Shown here: in pieces, positions 23,986-32,116 of the stretch | How positions within the stretch are numbered: the stretch's first letter is position 1 | Layout of the letters: each line of letters begins with the position of its first letter | Assembly (NCBI RefSeq): GCF_016899935.1 | Contig: NZ_JACJJK010000002.1 | Coordinates: forward strand, 209,635-273,634 | From: Olsenella uli | GTDB lineage: Bacteria > Actinomycetota > Coriobacteriia > Coriobacteriales > Atopobiaceae | DNA: 64,000 nt | Direction: 5' to 3' | Made by a program: the position numbers and the translations under genes | Notes under the pieces: generated by a model | Told to the model about the DNA's origin: nothing | What the model saw: the letters and a program-made list of their open reading frames with translations, nothing else | Databases searched by the model: none

Positions 23986-26499
23986 TTACAGGTAGCGGCC
24001 CGTAACGCTCTCCGGGCAGACGGCGACCTGCTCGGGCGTGCCGGCGCAGACGATGCGGCCGCCCGCCTCGCCGCCGCCGGGACCCATGTCGATCACGTAG
24101 TCCGCGTTGCGGATCACGTCCAGGTCGTGCTCGATCACGATGACCGTGGCGCCCGCCTCCACGAGCCGCTGGAACACCGCGAGCAGCGTCCGCACGTCGA
24201 GCGGGTGCAGGCCGATCGTGGGCTCGTCAAAGACGAAGACGGCGTCGTCCTGCGCGCGACCCATCTCGCTCGCCAGCTTGAGGCGCTGCGCCTCGCCGCC
24301 GGAGAGCGCCGGCGTGGCCTCGCCGAGCGTGAGGTACCCCAGGCCCAGGTCATGCAGCACCTGCAGCCGCGTCGCAACGCGCCGCAGGTCGGAGCAGGCG
24401 TCGAGCGCCTCGTCCACGGAGAGCTCCATGAGCTGCGGCAGCGTGAGGCCGGTGCCCGCCGACTCGCCCTTGCGCGGGCGGCGCACCTTGTCTGCCGCCG
24501 AGGCGTAGCGCGACCCGCGACAGTCAGGGCAGGGGATGTCCACGTCCGGCAGAAACTGCACGTCGAGCGAGACCTCGCCCGTGCCGTCGCAGGTGGGGCA
24601 GCGCAGCCGCCCGGTGTTGTACGAGAAGTCCCCGGCCTTGTAGCCGGCGGCGCGGGCCTCGTCGGTCCGGGCGTAGGCGCGGCGCAGCTCGTCGTGGACG
24701 CCAGCGTAGGTGGCCACGGTCGAGCGCACGTTGATGCCGATCGGCGTGGCGTCGATGAGGTTCGCGCGGCGCACGCCCTCGGCGTCCACCCAGCGCACGT
24801 GCGCAGGCAGCGGCTCCCCCGCCGCAGCGGCGGAGAGCGCCGGCACCAGCGTCTCCAGCACGAGCGTGGTCTTGCCCGAGCCCGAGACGCCCGTCACCAC
24901 CACGAGCCGCCCGCGCGGGACCTCCACGTGGAGCGGCCGCACCGTGTGGAGGGCCTCGGTCTCCATCGAGATGGTGCCCAGGTCGAACATCTCCTCCGCC
25001 GCCGCGCGAGGCCGGACCGCCACGTCCTTCTCGCCCGTGAGAAAGCCGCCCACGCGCGAGGCGGGATTCGCCGCCACCTCGGCGACCGTGCCCCGGCAGA
25101 TCACGCGCCCGCCGTCCGCTCCGGCGCCGGGACCCATCTCGATGAGATAATCCGCCTCGGCGAGGATGCGCGCGTCGTGGTCCACCATCACGACGGAGTT
25201 GCCGTCCGCCAGGAGGTCGCGCATGACGCCGAGCAGCCCGTCCACGTTGGCGGGGTGCAGGCCAATGGACGGCTCGTCGAGCACGTAGAGCACGCCGGTC
25301 GTCCGGTTGCGGACCGCGCGGGCCAGCTGCACGCGCTGGCGCTCGCCCGTGGAAAGCGTGGCCGCCGCGCGGTCGAGTGAGAGGTAGCCGAGGCCCAGGT
25401 CAAGCAGGCGCCGCGCCGTGTGCTGGAAGGACTCGCAGATGCTCTGGGCCATGGGGCGCAGCTCGGCGGGCAGGCCCGCCGGCACCGCCGCGACCCAGGC
25501 CACTGCGTCGTCGAGCGTCATCGCCGTGGCGTCCGCCAGACTGACGCCCGCCACGCGCGGGGCGCGCGCCGCGTCCGAGAGCCGCGTGCCGCCGCAGTGC
25601 GGGCAGGGCCCCTCCGTGAGGAAGCGGCTCACGCGCTTGAGGCCTTTCTCGTCCTTGACCTTGGCGAGCGCGTTCTCCACGGTGTAGACCGCGTTGTAGT
25701 AGGTGAAGTCCAGCTCGGCGAAGTCGTCGCCCTTCTTGGACTTGTAGAGGATGTGGCGCTTCTCGGCCGCGCCGTGAAAGACGATCTCGCGCTCCTCGGG
25801 CGTGAGCTCGCGGAAGGGCACGTCGGTGCGCACACCCATGGCGCCGCAGACCTGCTTCATGAGGTCCCACATGAGGCTGCCCCAGGGCAGCACCGCGCCC
25901 TCGTCGATGGAGATGGACTCGTCCGGCACGAGCGAGGCCTCGTTGACCGTGCGGACCACGCCCGTCCCCTCGCAGGTGGGACAGGCTCCGCCGCTGTTGA
26001 ACGCCAGGTCCTCGGCGCTGGGGCCAAAGAACTTCTCGCCACAGGCGGAACAGGTGATGGGCTGGTCCGTGGCCACCGCCATCGAGGGCGGGGCGTAGGC
26101 GCCGCAGCGCGGGCAGCGATGGCTCGCCACGCGCGAGAAGAGCAGGCGCAGGCTGTTGAGCAGCTCGGACATGGTGCCGAACGTGCTGCGCACGCCCGGC
26201 ACGGCCGGCCGCTGGTGGAGCGCGAGCGCCGCCGGGACGTAGCGGACGTCGTCCACGGCGGCGTGGCCCGCCTGCGTCATGCGGCGACGCGTGTAAGTAG
26301 AGAGGGACTCCAGGTAGCGCCGGCTGCCCTCGGCGTAGAGCACGCCCAGCGCGAGCGAGCTCTTGCCGGAGCCGGAGACGCCCGCCACGCCCACGAGCTC
26401 GTTCAGCGGGATGTCGACGTCAATCCCCCGCAGGTTGTGCACGTGGGCACCGCGCACCTCGATGTGGTCGGGCGCCGATGCGCCGCCGCGCGCGGGCAT
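23986..26499 (-). CDS. Short UvrA-like ABC ATPase (excinuclease UvrA paralogue)
   Basis: There are two ABC modules, with Walker A motifs GVSGSGKSS and GVSGSGKTT, signatures LSTGERQRVQLARA and LSGGEAQRLKLASE, and FDEPTIGLHP. Zinc-binding CxxC pairs (CPRCG, CSACG, CPTCEG, CPHCGG, CPTCDG, CPDCRG) lie in the insertions. At 837 residues it is about a hundred shorter than housekeeping UvrA, typical of UvrA-like paralogues that often give drug or DNA-intercalator tolerance. It starts one base after the stop of the deformylase-like gene, so the two form an operon. Canonical excision repair by this copy is uncertain. Confidence 0.9.
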   Translation of the reverse strand: MPARGGASAPDHIEVRGAHVHNLRGIDVDIPLNELVGVAGVSGSGKSSLALGVLYAEGSRRYLESLSTYTRRRMTQAGHAAVDDVRYVPAALALHQRPAVPGVRSTFGTMSELLNSLRLLFSRVASHRCPRCGAYAPPSMAVATDQPITCSACGEKFFGPSAEDLAFNSGGACPTCEGTGVVRTVNEASLVPDESISIDEGAVLPWGSLMWDLMKQVCGAMGVRTDVPFRELTPEEREIVFHGAAEKRHILYKSKKGDDFAELDFTYYNAVYTVENALAKVKDEKGLKRVSRFLTEGPCPHCGGTRLSDAARAPRVAGVSLADATAMTLDDAVAWVAAVPAGLPAELRPMAQSICESFQHTARRLLDLGLGYLSLDRAAATLSTGERQRVQLARAVRNRTTGVLYVLDEPSIGLHPANVDGLLGVMRDLLADGNSVVMVDHDARILAEADYLIEMGPGAGADGGRVICRGTVAEVAANPASRVGGFLTGEKDVAVRPRAAAEEMFDLGTISMETEALHTVRPLHVEVPRGRLVVVTGVSGSGKTTLVLETLVPALSAAAAGEPLPAHVRWVDAEGVRRANLIDATPIGINVRSTVATYAGVHDELRRAYARTDEARAAGYKAGDFSYNTGRLRCPTCDGTGEVSLDVQFLPDVDIPCPDCRGSRYASAADKVRRPRKGESAGTGLTLPQLMELSVDEALDACSDLRRVATRLQVLHDLGLGYLTLGEATPALSGGEAQRLKLASEMGRAQDDAVFVFDEPTIGLHPLDVRTLLAVFQRLVEAGATVIVIEHDLDVIRNADYVIDMGPGGGEAGGRIVCAGTPEQVAVCPESVTGRYL

Positions 26500-26500
26500 G

Positions 26501-26920
26501 CTAGACCAGCTTGCCCTTGCAGTGGTCGGCCATGTGCTGGATCATCTGCGCGGTCCAGCCGATATAGTCACGACGACGGGCCTTGAGCTGGCCATCCACG
26601 AGCTCATCAAAGGAGACCTTGATCTTGGCGAAGCGCGTCACGCGGACCGGCTCCTCGTGGGTGAGACAGCTCTCCTCGACCTTGGCGGGCGCGAAGCCGG
26701 CGAGGACCTTGGGGTTGTACATCACGTGGGCGGTGCCGTCGTCGTCCTGGTAGGCGATGACGGCCTTGGTCACGCCGATCTGGTTGGCGGCAAGGCAGAC
26801 GGCGTCGTCGATGGCCGCGAGGGTGTCGACGAGGTCCTGCGCGAGGGCGGCGTCCTCGGCGGTCGCGGGCTCGCACGGCGTGGAGAGGATGGCCTCGTCG
26901 TGAACCAGTTCCTTGATCAT
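26501..26920 (-). CDS. Peptide-deformylase-like protein with altered active-site motif
   Basis: This 139-residue protein aligns with peptide deformylase. Motif 1 reads AVCLAANQ (canonical GxGLAAxQ), motif 2 reads ESCLT (canonical EGCLS), and motif 3 reads QHMADH (canonical QHExDH). The metal-binding Cys and both His are present. The catalytic Glu of HExxH is replaced by Met, and the first Gly is Ala. Classical deformylase activity may therefore be lost or altered. The ATG at 26920 has AAAGGAGCCCC upstream. It leads the operon with the UvrA-like gene. Confidence 0.82.
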   Translation of the reverse strand: MIKELVHDEAILSTPCEPATAEDAALAQDLVDTLAAIDDAVCLAANQIGVTKAVIAYQDDDGTAHVMYNPKVLAGFAPAKVEESCLTHEEPVRVTRFAKIKVSFDELVDGQLKARRRDYIGWTAQMIQHMADHCKGKLV

Positions 26921-26994
26921 GGGGCTCCTTTGCAAAAGTCGGCCTTTGTCACACCCACACAGTATAGCGAGCCGGGAAGAAACGTCCCCGGCGC

Positions 26995-27231
26995 GCAAAA
27001 CGGTCGCTCGTGTGATAGTTTGCTCGGTTAGAATGCAAAACCGCCTTTCGTGTGATGGGTTTCTTGCCCGAAACGCAGACATAGATATTCGTATCTTTTT
27101 GCCAACTGCGGAAACTTCGGAAAAGGCCACCTGCCGCCCAGCCGCTTGCGCTCCAGGAGGAAAAATTGCATCACACGAGAGCACGTTTTGCTTCAGAAGC
27201 CGGCAGAATGTCACACGAGAGGCCGTTTTGC
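26995..27231. repeat. Four copies of a 21-bp motif in mirror-symmetric pairs
   Basis: The motif is GCAAAAC, six variable bases, then TCGTGTGA. It occurs on the plus strand at 26995-27015 and 27035-27055 and on the minus strand at 27171-27191 and 27211-27231. Within each pair the starts are exactly 40 bases apart. A weaker relative begins at 26932 (GCAAAAGTCGGCC). The array lies between the divergent deformylase-like and trmL genes in an otherwise gene-free 360-base gap. It looks like a double operator for both promoters. Confidence 0.8.
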
Positions 27232-27280
27232 ACGGCGCCGGCCGACTCCCGGCGGCATTTTCAAGATGAGGGGGTGCGCC

Positions 27281-27868
27281 ATGTTCAACGTCGTGCTCGT
27301 GGCGCCGGAGATTCCGGCCAACACGGGCAACATCGGGCGCACGTGCGTGGTCACGGGGTCGCGCCTGCACCTCGTGAAACCGCTCGGGTTCTCGCTGGAC
27401 GAGCGGAGCCTGCGCCGTGCCGGCCTCGGGTACTGGGAGAGCCTGGACGTCACCGTCTACGCAGACTGGAACGAATTTGCCGAGAAGAACGACCTCACGG
27501 CAGACGACCGTCGGCTGCACCTCCTCACCAAGAAGGCGCGGCGCACCTATGCCGAGGCGCGCTACCAAGACGGCGACTTCCTCGTCTTTGGCTGCGAGAG
27601 CGTGGGGCTGCCGGAGGAGCTGCTCGCCGCGCACGCGAACCGCTGCGAGCGCATCCCCATGCTGCCGGACGCAACGTCGCTCGACAACGCGGCGAGCTGG
27701 GGTGCGTCGGGCGAGGCCTCGGACCATACGGCCCTGCTCGCCCAGGACGTCTGCGGGAACTTCGTGAACCCGGAGGACTACCGCATCAGCGCGCTCAACC
27801 TCTCCAACGCCGCCGCCGTGGTCCTTTACGAGGCCCTGCGTCAGACCGACTTCCCTGGAATGGAGTGA
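27281..27868 (+). CDS. trmL: tRNA (cytidine/uridine-2'-O)-methyltransferase TrmL-like (SpoU/SPOUT)
   Basis: This 195-residue SPOUT methyltransferase has the N-terminal VLVAPEIPANTGNIGRTC motif, the FGCESVGLPEELL cofactor-knot loop and C-terminal SALNLSNAAAVVLYE, all characteristic of TrmL. TrmL methylates the wobble nucleotide of tRNA-Leu isoacceptors. The middle NEFAEKNDLTADDRRL stretch is variable. The ATG at 27281 is preceded by GAGGGGGTGCG. Its TGA overlaps the GTG start of the next gene as GTGA. Confidence 0.9.
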   Translation: MFNVVLVAPEIPANTGNIGRTCVVTGSRLHLVKPLGFSLDERSLRRAGLGYWESLDVTVYADWNEFAEKNDLTADDRRLHLLTKKARRTYAEARYQDGDFLVFGCESVGLPEELLAAHANRCERIPMLPDATSLDNAASWGASGEASDHTALLAQDVCGNFVNPEDYRISALNLSNAAAVVLYEALRQTDFPGME

Positions 27869-28320
27869 CGACGAACAAAAACGTGAAGATACATCCCGTC
27901 GCCGAGCGCACGCCCGAGCTCGTCGACCAGCTCATCGACGTGTGGGAGCGCTCCGTGCGCGCCACGCACACGTTCCTCTCCGAGGCGGAGGTCGCCCAGA
28001 TCAAGCCGTTCGTTCCGCAGGCGCTCGCGGGCGTGGGCACGCTCGTGGTGGCCGAGAAGGACGGCGTACCCGTGGGCTTCATGGGCGTGCAGGACGGGCG
28101 CCTGGAGATGCTCTTCCTCGACCCGGATGCGCGCGGGCAGGGCCTCGGCCGCACGCTCCTCACCCATGGCATCGAGCGCCTCGGCGTCACCGAGCTCACC
28201 GTCAACGAGCAGAACCCGCAGGCCGTGGGCTTCTACGAGCACCTGGGCTTCAAGACGTACCGCCGCACCGAGACGGACGAGGAGGGTCGCCCCTACCCGC
28301 TGCTCTACATGCGCCTCTAG
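27865..28320 (+). CDS. GNAT family N-acetyltransferase
   Basis: This 151-residue GNAT protein has the acetyl-CoA pyrophosphate-binding loop RGQGLGRTLL (motif A) and a C-terminal NPQAVGFYEHLGFKTYRRT (motif B). It resembles YjaB/PhnO-like acetyltransferases whose substrates are mostly unknown. The GTG at 27865 overlaps the trmL stop by four bases, so translation is coupled. The larger frame in the same phase is a shadow of trmL. Confidence 0.85.
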   Translation: MTTNKNVKIHPVAERTPELVDQLIDVWERSVRATHTFLSEAEVAQIKPFVPQALAGVGTLVVAEKDGVPVGFMGVQDGRLEMLFLDPDARGQGLGRTLLTHGIERLGVTELTVNEQNPQAVGFYEHLGFKTYRRTETDEEGRPYPLLYMRL

Positions 28321-28338
28321 GCAGAGGCTCTCGCACGG

Positions 28339-28384
28339 TTGAACCGCCGTCCCCCATGCGCTACTATGATAAGAACATTTGTTC
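28339..28384 (+). promoter_or_regulatory. SOS-type promoter of the DUF1848 gene with perfect LexA-like box
   Basis: A -35 TTGAAC (28339-28344), a 17-base spacer and a -10 TACTAT (28362-28367) are followed by GAACATTTGTTC (28373-28384), a perfect GAAC-4-GTTC palindrome. The box would cover the transcription start, the usual place for LexA repression. Confidence 0.75.
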
Positions 28385-28400
28385 GCTCATGGGAGGCGGC

Positions 28401-29333
28401 ATGATCATCAACACCGGTGCGCGCACGGACACGGTGCAGTGGTACACGCCCTGGCTGCTCAGGCGCTTCGAGAAGGGCTACGCGCTGGCGAGAAACCCGC
28501 TCTTCCCCACCAAGGTCACGCGCTACGAGCTCACGCCGGACGTGGTGGACGTCGTGATCTTCTGCTCCAAGAACTACGCGCCCATCCTGCCGCGCCTGCG
28601 CGAAATCACGGACCGCTTCAACACGTACTTCCACTACACCATCACCGCCTACGGGCCGGACATCGAGCCGCGCGTCCCTAGCGTCGAGGACTCCGTGGCG
28701 ACCCTCTACGACCTCGAGAAGATCGTGGGCGCGCGACGCATCGCCTGGCGCTACGATCCAGTGCTGCTCACGCCCGCCTACACGGTGGAGCGCCACCTGG
28801 AGACGTTCGACCTCCTGTGCGGACAACTGGCCGGCCACGTGGACCGCTGCATCTTCTCGTTCGTGGAGCTCTACAAGAAGCTGCAGTTCAACATGCCCGA
28901 GCTCATGCCCATCGGCCCGGAGGACATGGACCGGCTCGCGCGCGGCATGGGCGCCATCGCCGCCGAGCACGGCATCTGGCTTCAGACCTGCGGCTCCAAC
29001 GGAGACTGGGGCGCCTACGGCATCCACCCGAGCGGCTGTACCACGCTCGACATCCTGGGCGCCGCCAACGGCATCAAGTTCGCGCCGCGCAAGCACAAGG
29101 GCCAGCGCGCCGGCTGCAGCTGCATCGAGAGCCGCGACATCGGCGCCTACGACTCCTGTCCCAACGGGTGCCGCTACTGCTACGCCAACAAGGACCCCAA
29201 GCGCGCGCTCGAGAACTACCGCACGCGGCACGACCCGGAGTCGCCGCTGCTCCTGGGGCACCTGCGCCCCGAGGACACCGTGACCCAGGGCGCGCAGAGG
29301 CCGCTGCGTCGCCTGCAGCCCACGCTGCTGTAG
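28401..29333 (+). CDS. DUF1848 family protein with C-terminal cysteine cluster
   Basis: This 310-residue protein starts MIINTGARTDTVQWYTPWLLRR and contains VVIFCSKNYAPILP, YHYTIT-like strands (YFHYTITAYGPDIEP) and ARRIAWRYDPVLL, all hallmarks of DUF1848. The C-terminal CSCIESRDIGAYDSCPNGCRYCYAN cluster, seen here in pieces CSC and CPNGCRYCYA, resembles iron-sulfur ligands of radical SAM-like proteins. Its function is unknown. GGGAGG precedes the ATG at 28401. A perfect LexA-like box upstream suggests DNA-damage induction. The stop abuts the HxlR gene. Confidence 0.85.
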   Translation: MIINTGARTDTVQWYTPWLLRRFEKGYALARNPLFPTKVTRYELTPDVVDVVIFCSKNYAPILPRLREITDRFNTYFHYTITAYGPDIEPRVPSVEDSVATLYDLEKIVGARRIAWRYDPVLLTPAYTVERHLETFDLLCGQLAGHVDRCIFSFVELYKKLQFNMPELMPIGPEDMDRLARGMGAIAAEHGIWLQTCGSNGDWGAYGIHPSGCTTLDILGAANGIKFAPRKHKGQRAGCSCIESRDIGAYDSCPNGCRYCYANKDPKRALENYRTRHDPESPLLLGHLRPEDTVTQGAQRPLRRLQPTLL

Positions 29334-29675
29334 CTAGGCGCTCAGCTGCGCCTTGAAGCCCTCGCCCCACGTGCGCAGGGCGTCCATCACCGGTGCGAGG
29401 CTCCGGCCCAACGGCGTGAGCGAGTATTCCACGCGCGGCGGCACCTCGGCAAAGACCTCGCGACGGACGAGACCGTCCGCCTCCATCGCGCGCAGCTGCG
29501 CCGTGAGCACCTTCTGCGAGACGCGCCCGATGCCGCGCTGCAGCTCGCCAAAGCGCCGCGTCCCACCCAAAAGCTCGCGCAGGATGAGGACCTTCCACTT
29601 GTCGCCGATGAGCGAGAGCGTGGTCTCCACCGGGCATGCCGGCCAGTCTCGCTGCGTGAGGTTCTTCTCGTCCAT
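29334..29675 (-). CDS. HxlR family transcriptional regulator
   Basis: This 113-residue winged-helix protein has CPVETTLSLIGDKWKVLILREL, with the redox-sensitive Cys near residue 15 and the IGDKW motif defining HxlR/YodB regulators. RVSQKVLTAQLRAMEADGLV is the recognition helix. Family members respond to electrophiles, quinones or aldehydes. It is divergent from an NAD(P)-binding protein gene, its probable target. Confidence 0.9.
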   Translation of the reverse strand: MDEKNLTQRDWPACPVETTLSLIGDKWKVLILRELLGGTRRFGELQRGIGRVSQKVLTAQLRAMEADGLVRREVFAEVPPRVEYSLTPLGRSLAPVMDALRTWGEGFKAQLSA

Positions 29676-29689
29676 AGCTGGTCACCGCC

Positions 29690-29749
29690 AATAGTTACTA
29701 GAAGGTACTTACCGTACTTTATTGTGCCTACTTTCTATTTTGCACTAAT
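29690..29749. promoter_or_regulatory. Divergent promoter/operator between HxlR and the NAD(P)-binding protein
   Basis: The AT-rich gap contains TTACTAGAAGGTACTTACCGTAC-like symmetric elements (GGTAC and GTACC-type half-sites around 29703-29717). A plausible plus-strand promoter has TTGTGC at 29722-29727 and ACTAAT at 29744-29749, 16 bases apart. Binding by the HxlR protein is inferred from position. Confidence 0.4.
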
Positions 29750-29797
29750 GGGGAGACCATACCGGTGTCAGCGAAAGTGCAAGAGAAAGGAACCGCA

Positions 29798-30442
29798 ATG
29801 TCCGAGAAGAACCTCAAGATTGCCGTCGTCGCCGCCAACGGTCGCGTGGGCCAGCTCGTCGTGAGGGAGGCGCTGGAGCGCGGGCTCGACGTCACCGCCG
29901 TCGTGCGCGGGGAGAACAGGACCGCTGCCGAGAAGAGCCTCGTCAAGGACGCGCTCGCGCTCACCGCCGCCGACCTCGCCGGCTTTGACGTTGTAGTGGA
30001 CGCTGCGGGCGGCTGGACGCCCGAGACCATCCCGGCGATCACCAACGTGGCCGTCCACCTGGCCGACTGCGTGGCGGGCACGTCCACGCGCCTCGTCGTC
30101 GTGGGCGGCGCGGGCAGCCTCTTCGTGAACCCCGAGCACACCGCCACCGTGGACCAGGGCCCGGACTTCCCCGAGGACTGGAAGCCGCTCTCGGCCGCCC
30201 ACGGCGCCGCCCTCGCCAACCTGCGCGAGCGCACGGACGTCAGCTGGACCTACATCTCCCCCGCCGCAGACTTCCAGGCAGACGGCGCACGCACCAGTGC
30301 CTACACGCTCGCGGGCGAGGAGCTCACGCTCAACGCGGCCGGTGCGTCCACGGTGAGCTACGCCGACTACGCCATCGCCATCGTGGACCTCGTCGAGAGC
30401 GGCGAGCACGTGCGCGAGCGCGTCTCCGTGGTGAGCAAGTAG
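29798..30442 (+). CDS. NAD(P)-binding Rossmann protein (atypical SDR, YwnB-like)
   Basis: This 214-residue protein has an N-terminal VVAANGRVGQLVVREAL nucleotide loop (GxxGxxG variant) and the STRLVVVGGAGSLF strand. It also has WTYISPAADF near the C-terminal third, all as in atypical short-chain dehydrogenases of the NmrA/YwnB class. Such proteins are often quinone or flavin reductases or redox sensors and are typically under HxlR control. GAAAGGAACC precedes the ATG at 29798. Confidence 0.87.
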   Translation: MSEKNLKIAVVAANGRVGQLVVREALERGLDVTAVVRGENRTAAEKSLVKDALALTAADLAGFDVVVDAAGGWTPETIPAITNVAVHLADCVAGTSTRLVVVGGAGSLFVNPEHTATVDQGPDFPEDWKPLSAAHGAALANLRERTDVSWTYISPAADFQADGARTSAYTLAGEELTLNAAGASTVSYADYAIAIVDLVESGEHVRERVSVVSK

Positions 30443-30471
30443 CGACACGGCGAGAAGGGCGGGCGACGATC

Positions 30472-31296
30472 ATGACCCAGGACGAGCGCAGGATCTACCT
30501 CATCAAGGCGCTGCTCGCCGAGCGCGCGGACGACGAGAAGATCGTGGTGCCGGAAGACGCCGACGACCAACGGGCCCTCCTGCGCGCGCTCATGAACGTT
30601 CGCCCGCCCGCGCCCGTGGCGGCAGAGATGCTGGCCGTGCAGGGCGCCTACCTCGCGGAGCGCCTGCACGAGCGCGGCGGGGCGGTGGACGCGGAGGCCC
30701 TGCCGCCCGTTGACGCCGCAGACCCCGTGCTCTCCCGCGTGGCGCTCTGGCACGGCGACATCACGCGCCTCGCGGCGGACGCCATCGTGAACGCCGCCAA
30801 CGACCAGCTGCTCGGCTGCTTTGTGCCCGGGCACCACTGCATTGACAACGCGATCCATACCTACGCCGGCATGCAGCTGCGCCTGGACTGCGCTCGGCTC
30901 ATGGCGACGCAGGGCCACGCAGAACCTGCGGGGCAGGTCAAGGTCACGCGCGCGTACAACCTGCCGAGCGGGCTCGTCTTCCACACGGTGGGGCCGATCG
31001 TGCAGGGCGGGCGGCCGACGCTTCGCGACGAGGCCTTTCTCGCCAGCTGCTACCGGGCCTGCCTCGCCGAGGCCACGACCCGGGGCCTCTCCACGCTCGC
31101 GTTCTGCTGCATCTCCACGGGCATCTTCGGCTTCCCGCAGGAGGAGGCCGCCCGCATCGCCCTCGATGCGATCCTCGACCATCTCACGCACCACGACCAG
31201 CGACTCAAGGTGATCATCGATGTTTTTCTCGACACTGACCAGCGCATCTACCAGGAACTTCTCGACAGAGCTCGAGCGGCTTGCCGCCGCGCTTGA
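30472..31296 (+). CDS. Zinc-type macrodomain ADP-ribose hydrolase
   Basis: This 274-residue protein has an N-terminal helical extension (about residues 1-90). The macrodomain follows: WHGDITRLAADAIVNAANDQLLGC, then PGHHCIDNAIH and CISTGIFGFPQEEAARIA. The GCFVPGHHCID segment carries the Cys and His residues that define zinc-dependent macrodomains encoded with class M sirtuins. It removes ADP-ribose from protein. It overlaps the sirtuin gene by 77 bases, an unusually long overlap that ties the two together. Confidence 0.92.
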   Translation: MTQDERRIYLIKALLAERADDEKIVVPEDADDQRALLRALMNVRPPAPVAAEMLAVQGAYLAERLHERGGAVDAEALPPVDAADPVLSRVALWHGDITRLAADAIVNAANDQLLGCFVPGHHCIDNAIHTYAGMQLRLDCARLMATQGHAEPAGQVKVTRAYNLPSGLVFHTVGPIVQGGRPTLRDEAFLASCYRACLAEATTRGLSTLAFCCISTGIFGFPQEEAARIALDAILDHLTHHDQRLKVIIDVFLDTDQRIYQELLDRARAACRRA

Positions 31297-32092
31297 CGCC
31301 TGCGACGCCGTGCTCATGGGCGCCGGCGCGGGCCTCTCCACGGCCGCCGGGCTCACGTACACGGGTGCGCGCTTCCGCGAGCACTTCGCCGACTTCGAGG
31401 CAGCCTACGGCTTCCATGACATGTACTCCGGAGGCTTCTACCCCTACGGCTCCCTCGAGGAGCGCTGGGCGTACTGGAGCCGCTACATCAAGATCAACCG
31501 CTACGACCCGGTGCCCACCCCGCTCTACGAGCAGCTTCTTGAGCTGTTGGCCGAGAAGGACTTTTTCGTCCTCACCACCAACGTGGACCACTGCTTCCAG
31601 CGCGCGGGATTTCCCAAGGAGCGCCTCTTCTACACGCAGGGCGACTACGGCCTGTGGCAGTGCAGCAAGCCGTGTCACGCGCGCACCTACGACAACGAGG
31701 CCGTAGTGCGTCGCATGGTTGCCGAGCAGCGCGACATGCGCGTGCCCACGGAGCTCGTGCCGCGCTGTCCGGTGTGCGGCCGCCCCATGTCGATGAACCT
31801 CCGCTCGGACGACACCTTCGTGGAGGACGAGGGCTGGCACGCTGCCGCAGCCCGCTACCAGGACTTCGTTCGTCGGCCCCGGGGCTCGCGTCTGCTCCTG
31901 CTGGAGCTCGGCGTGGGCGGCAACACGCCCGTCATCATCAAGTACCCGTTCTGGCGCATGGCTGCCGAGAATCCGCATGCCACCTACGCCTGCGTGAACC
32001 TCGGCGAGGCATGCGCGCCGGCGGAGATCGCCGGGCGGAGCGTCCTTCTCGACGCCAGCGCGGCGGACGTGGTGGGCGCGCTGCTCGGCTGA
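31220..32092 (+). CDS. Class M sirtuin (SirTM), protein ADP-ribosyltransferase
   Basis: This 290-residue sirtuin-fold protein has an NAD loop GAGAGLSTAAGLTYTG, TTNVDHCFQRAG in place of the usual TQNIDxL, and TQGDYGLWQC where ordinary sirtuins have the catalytic HG. The Gln in place of that His is typical of SirTM enzymes, which ADP-ribosylate rather than deacylate. Four Cys (CSKPC and CPVCG) form the zinc site. Known SirTM operons also carry a GcvH-like lipoyl carrier and LplA2, but neither is present here. The start at 31220 lies within the macrodomain gene. Confidence 0.9.
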   Translation: MFFSTLTSASTRNFSTELERLAAALDACDAVLMGAGAGLSTAAGLTYTGARFREHFADFEAAYGFHDMYSGGFYPYGSLEERWAYWSRYIKINRYDPVPTPLYEQLLELLAEKDFFVLTTNVDHCFQRAGFPKERLFYTQGDYGLWQCSKPCHARTYDNEAVVRRMVAEQRDMRVPTELVPRCPVCGRPMSMNLRSDDTFVEDEGWHAAAARYQDFVRRPRGSRLLLLELGVGGNTPVIIKYPFWRMAAENPHATYACVNLGEACAPAEIAGRSVLLDASAADVVGALLG

Positions 32093-32116
32093 CGGGGCGC
32101 TCGACCTGCTGGACGA

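Noticed and set aside
27166..27860. Long upstream extension of the GNAT acetyltransferase frame
   Set aside because: It overlaps trmL in another frame; the GNAT homology begins after the GTG at 27865 that overlaps the trmL stop.
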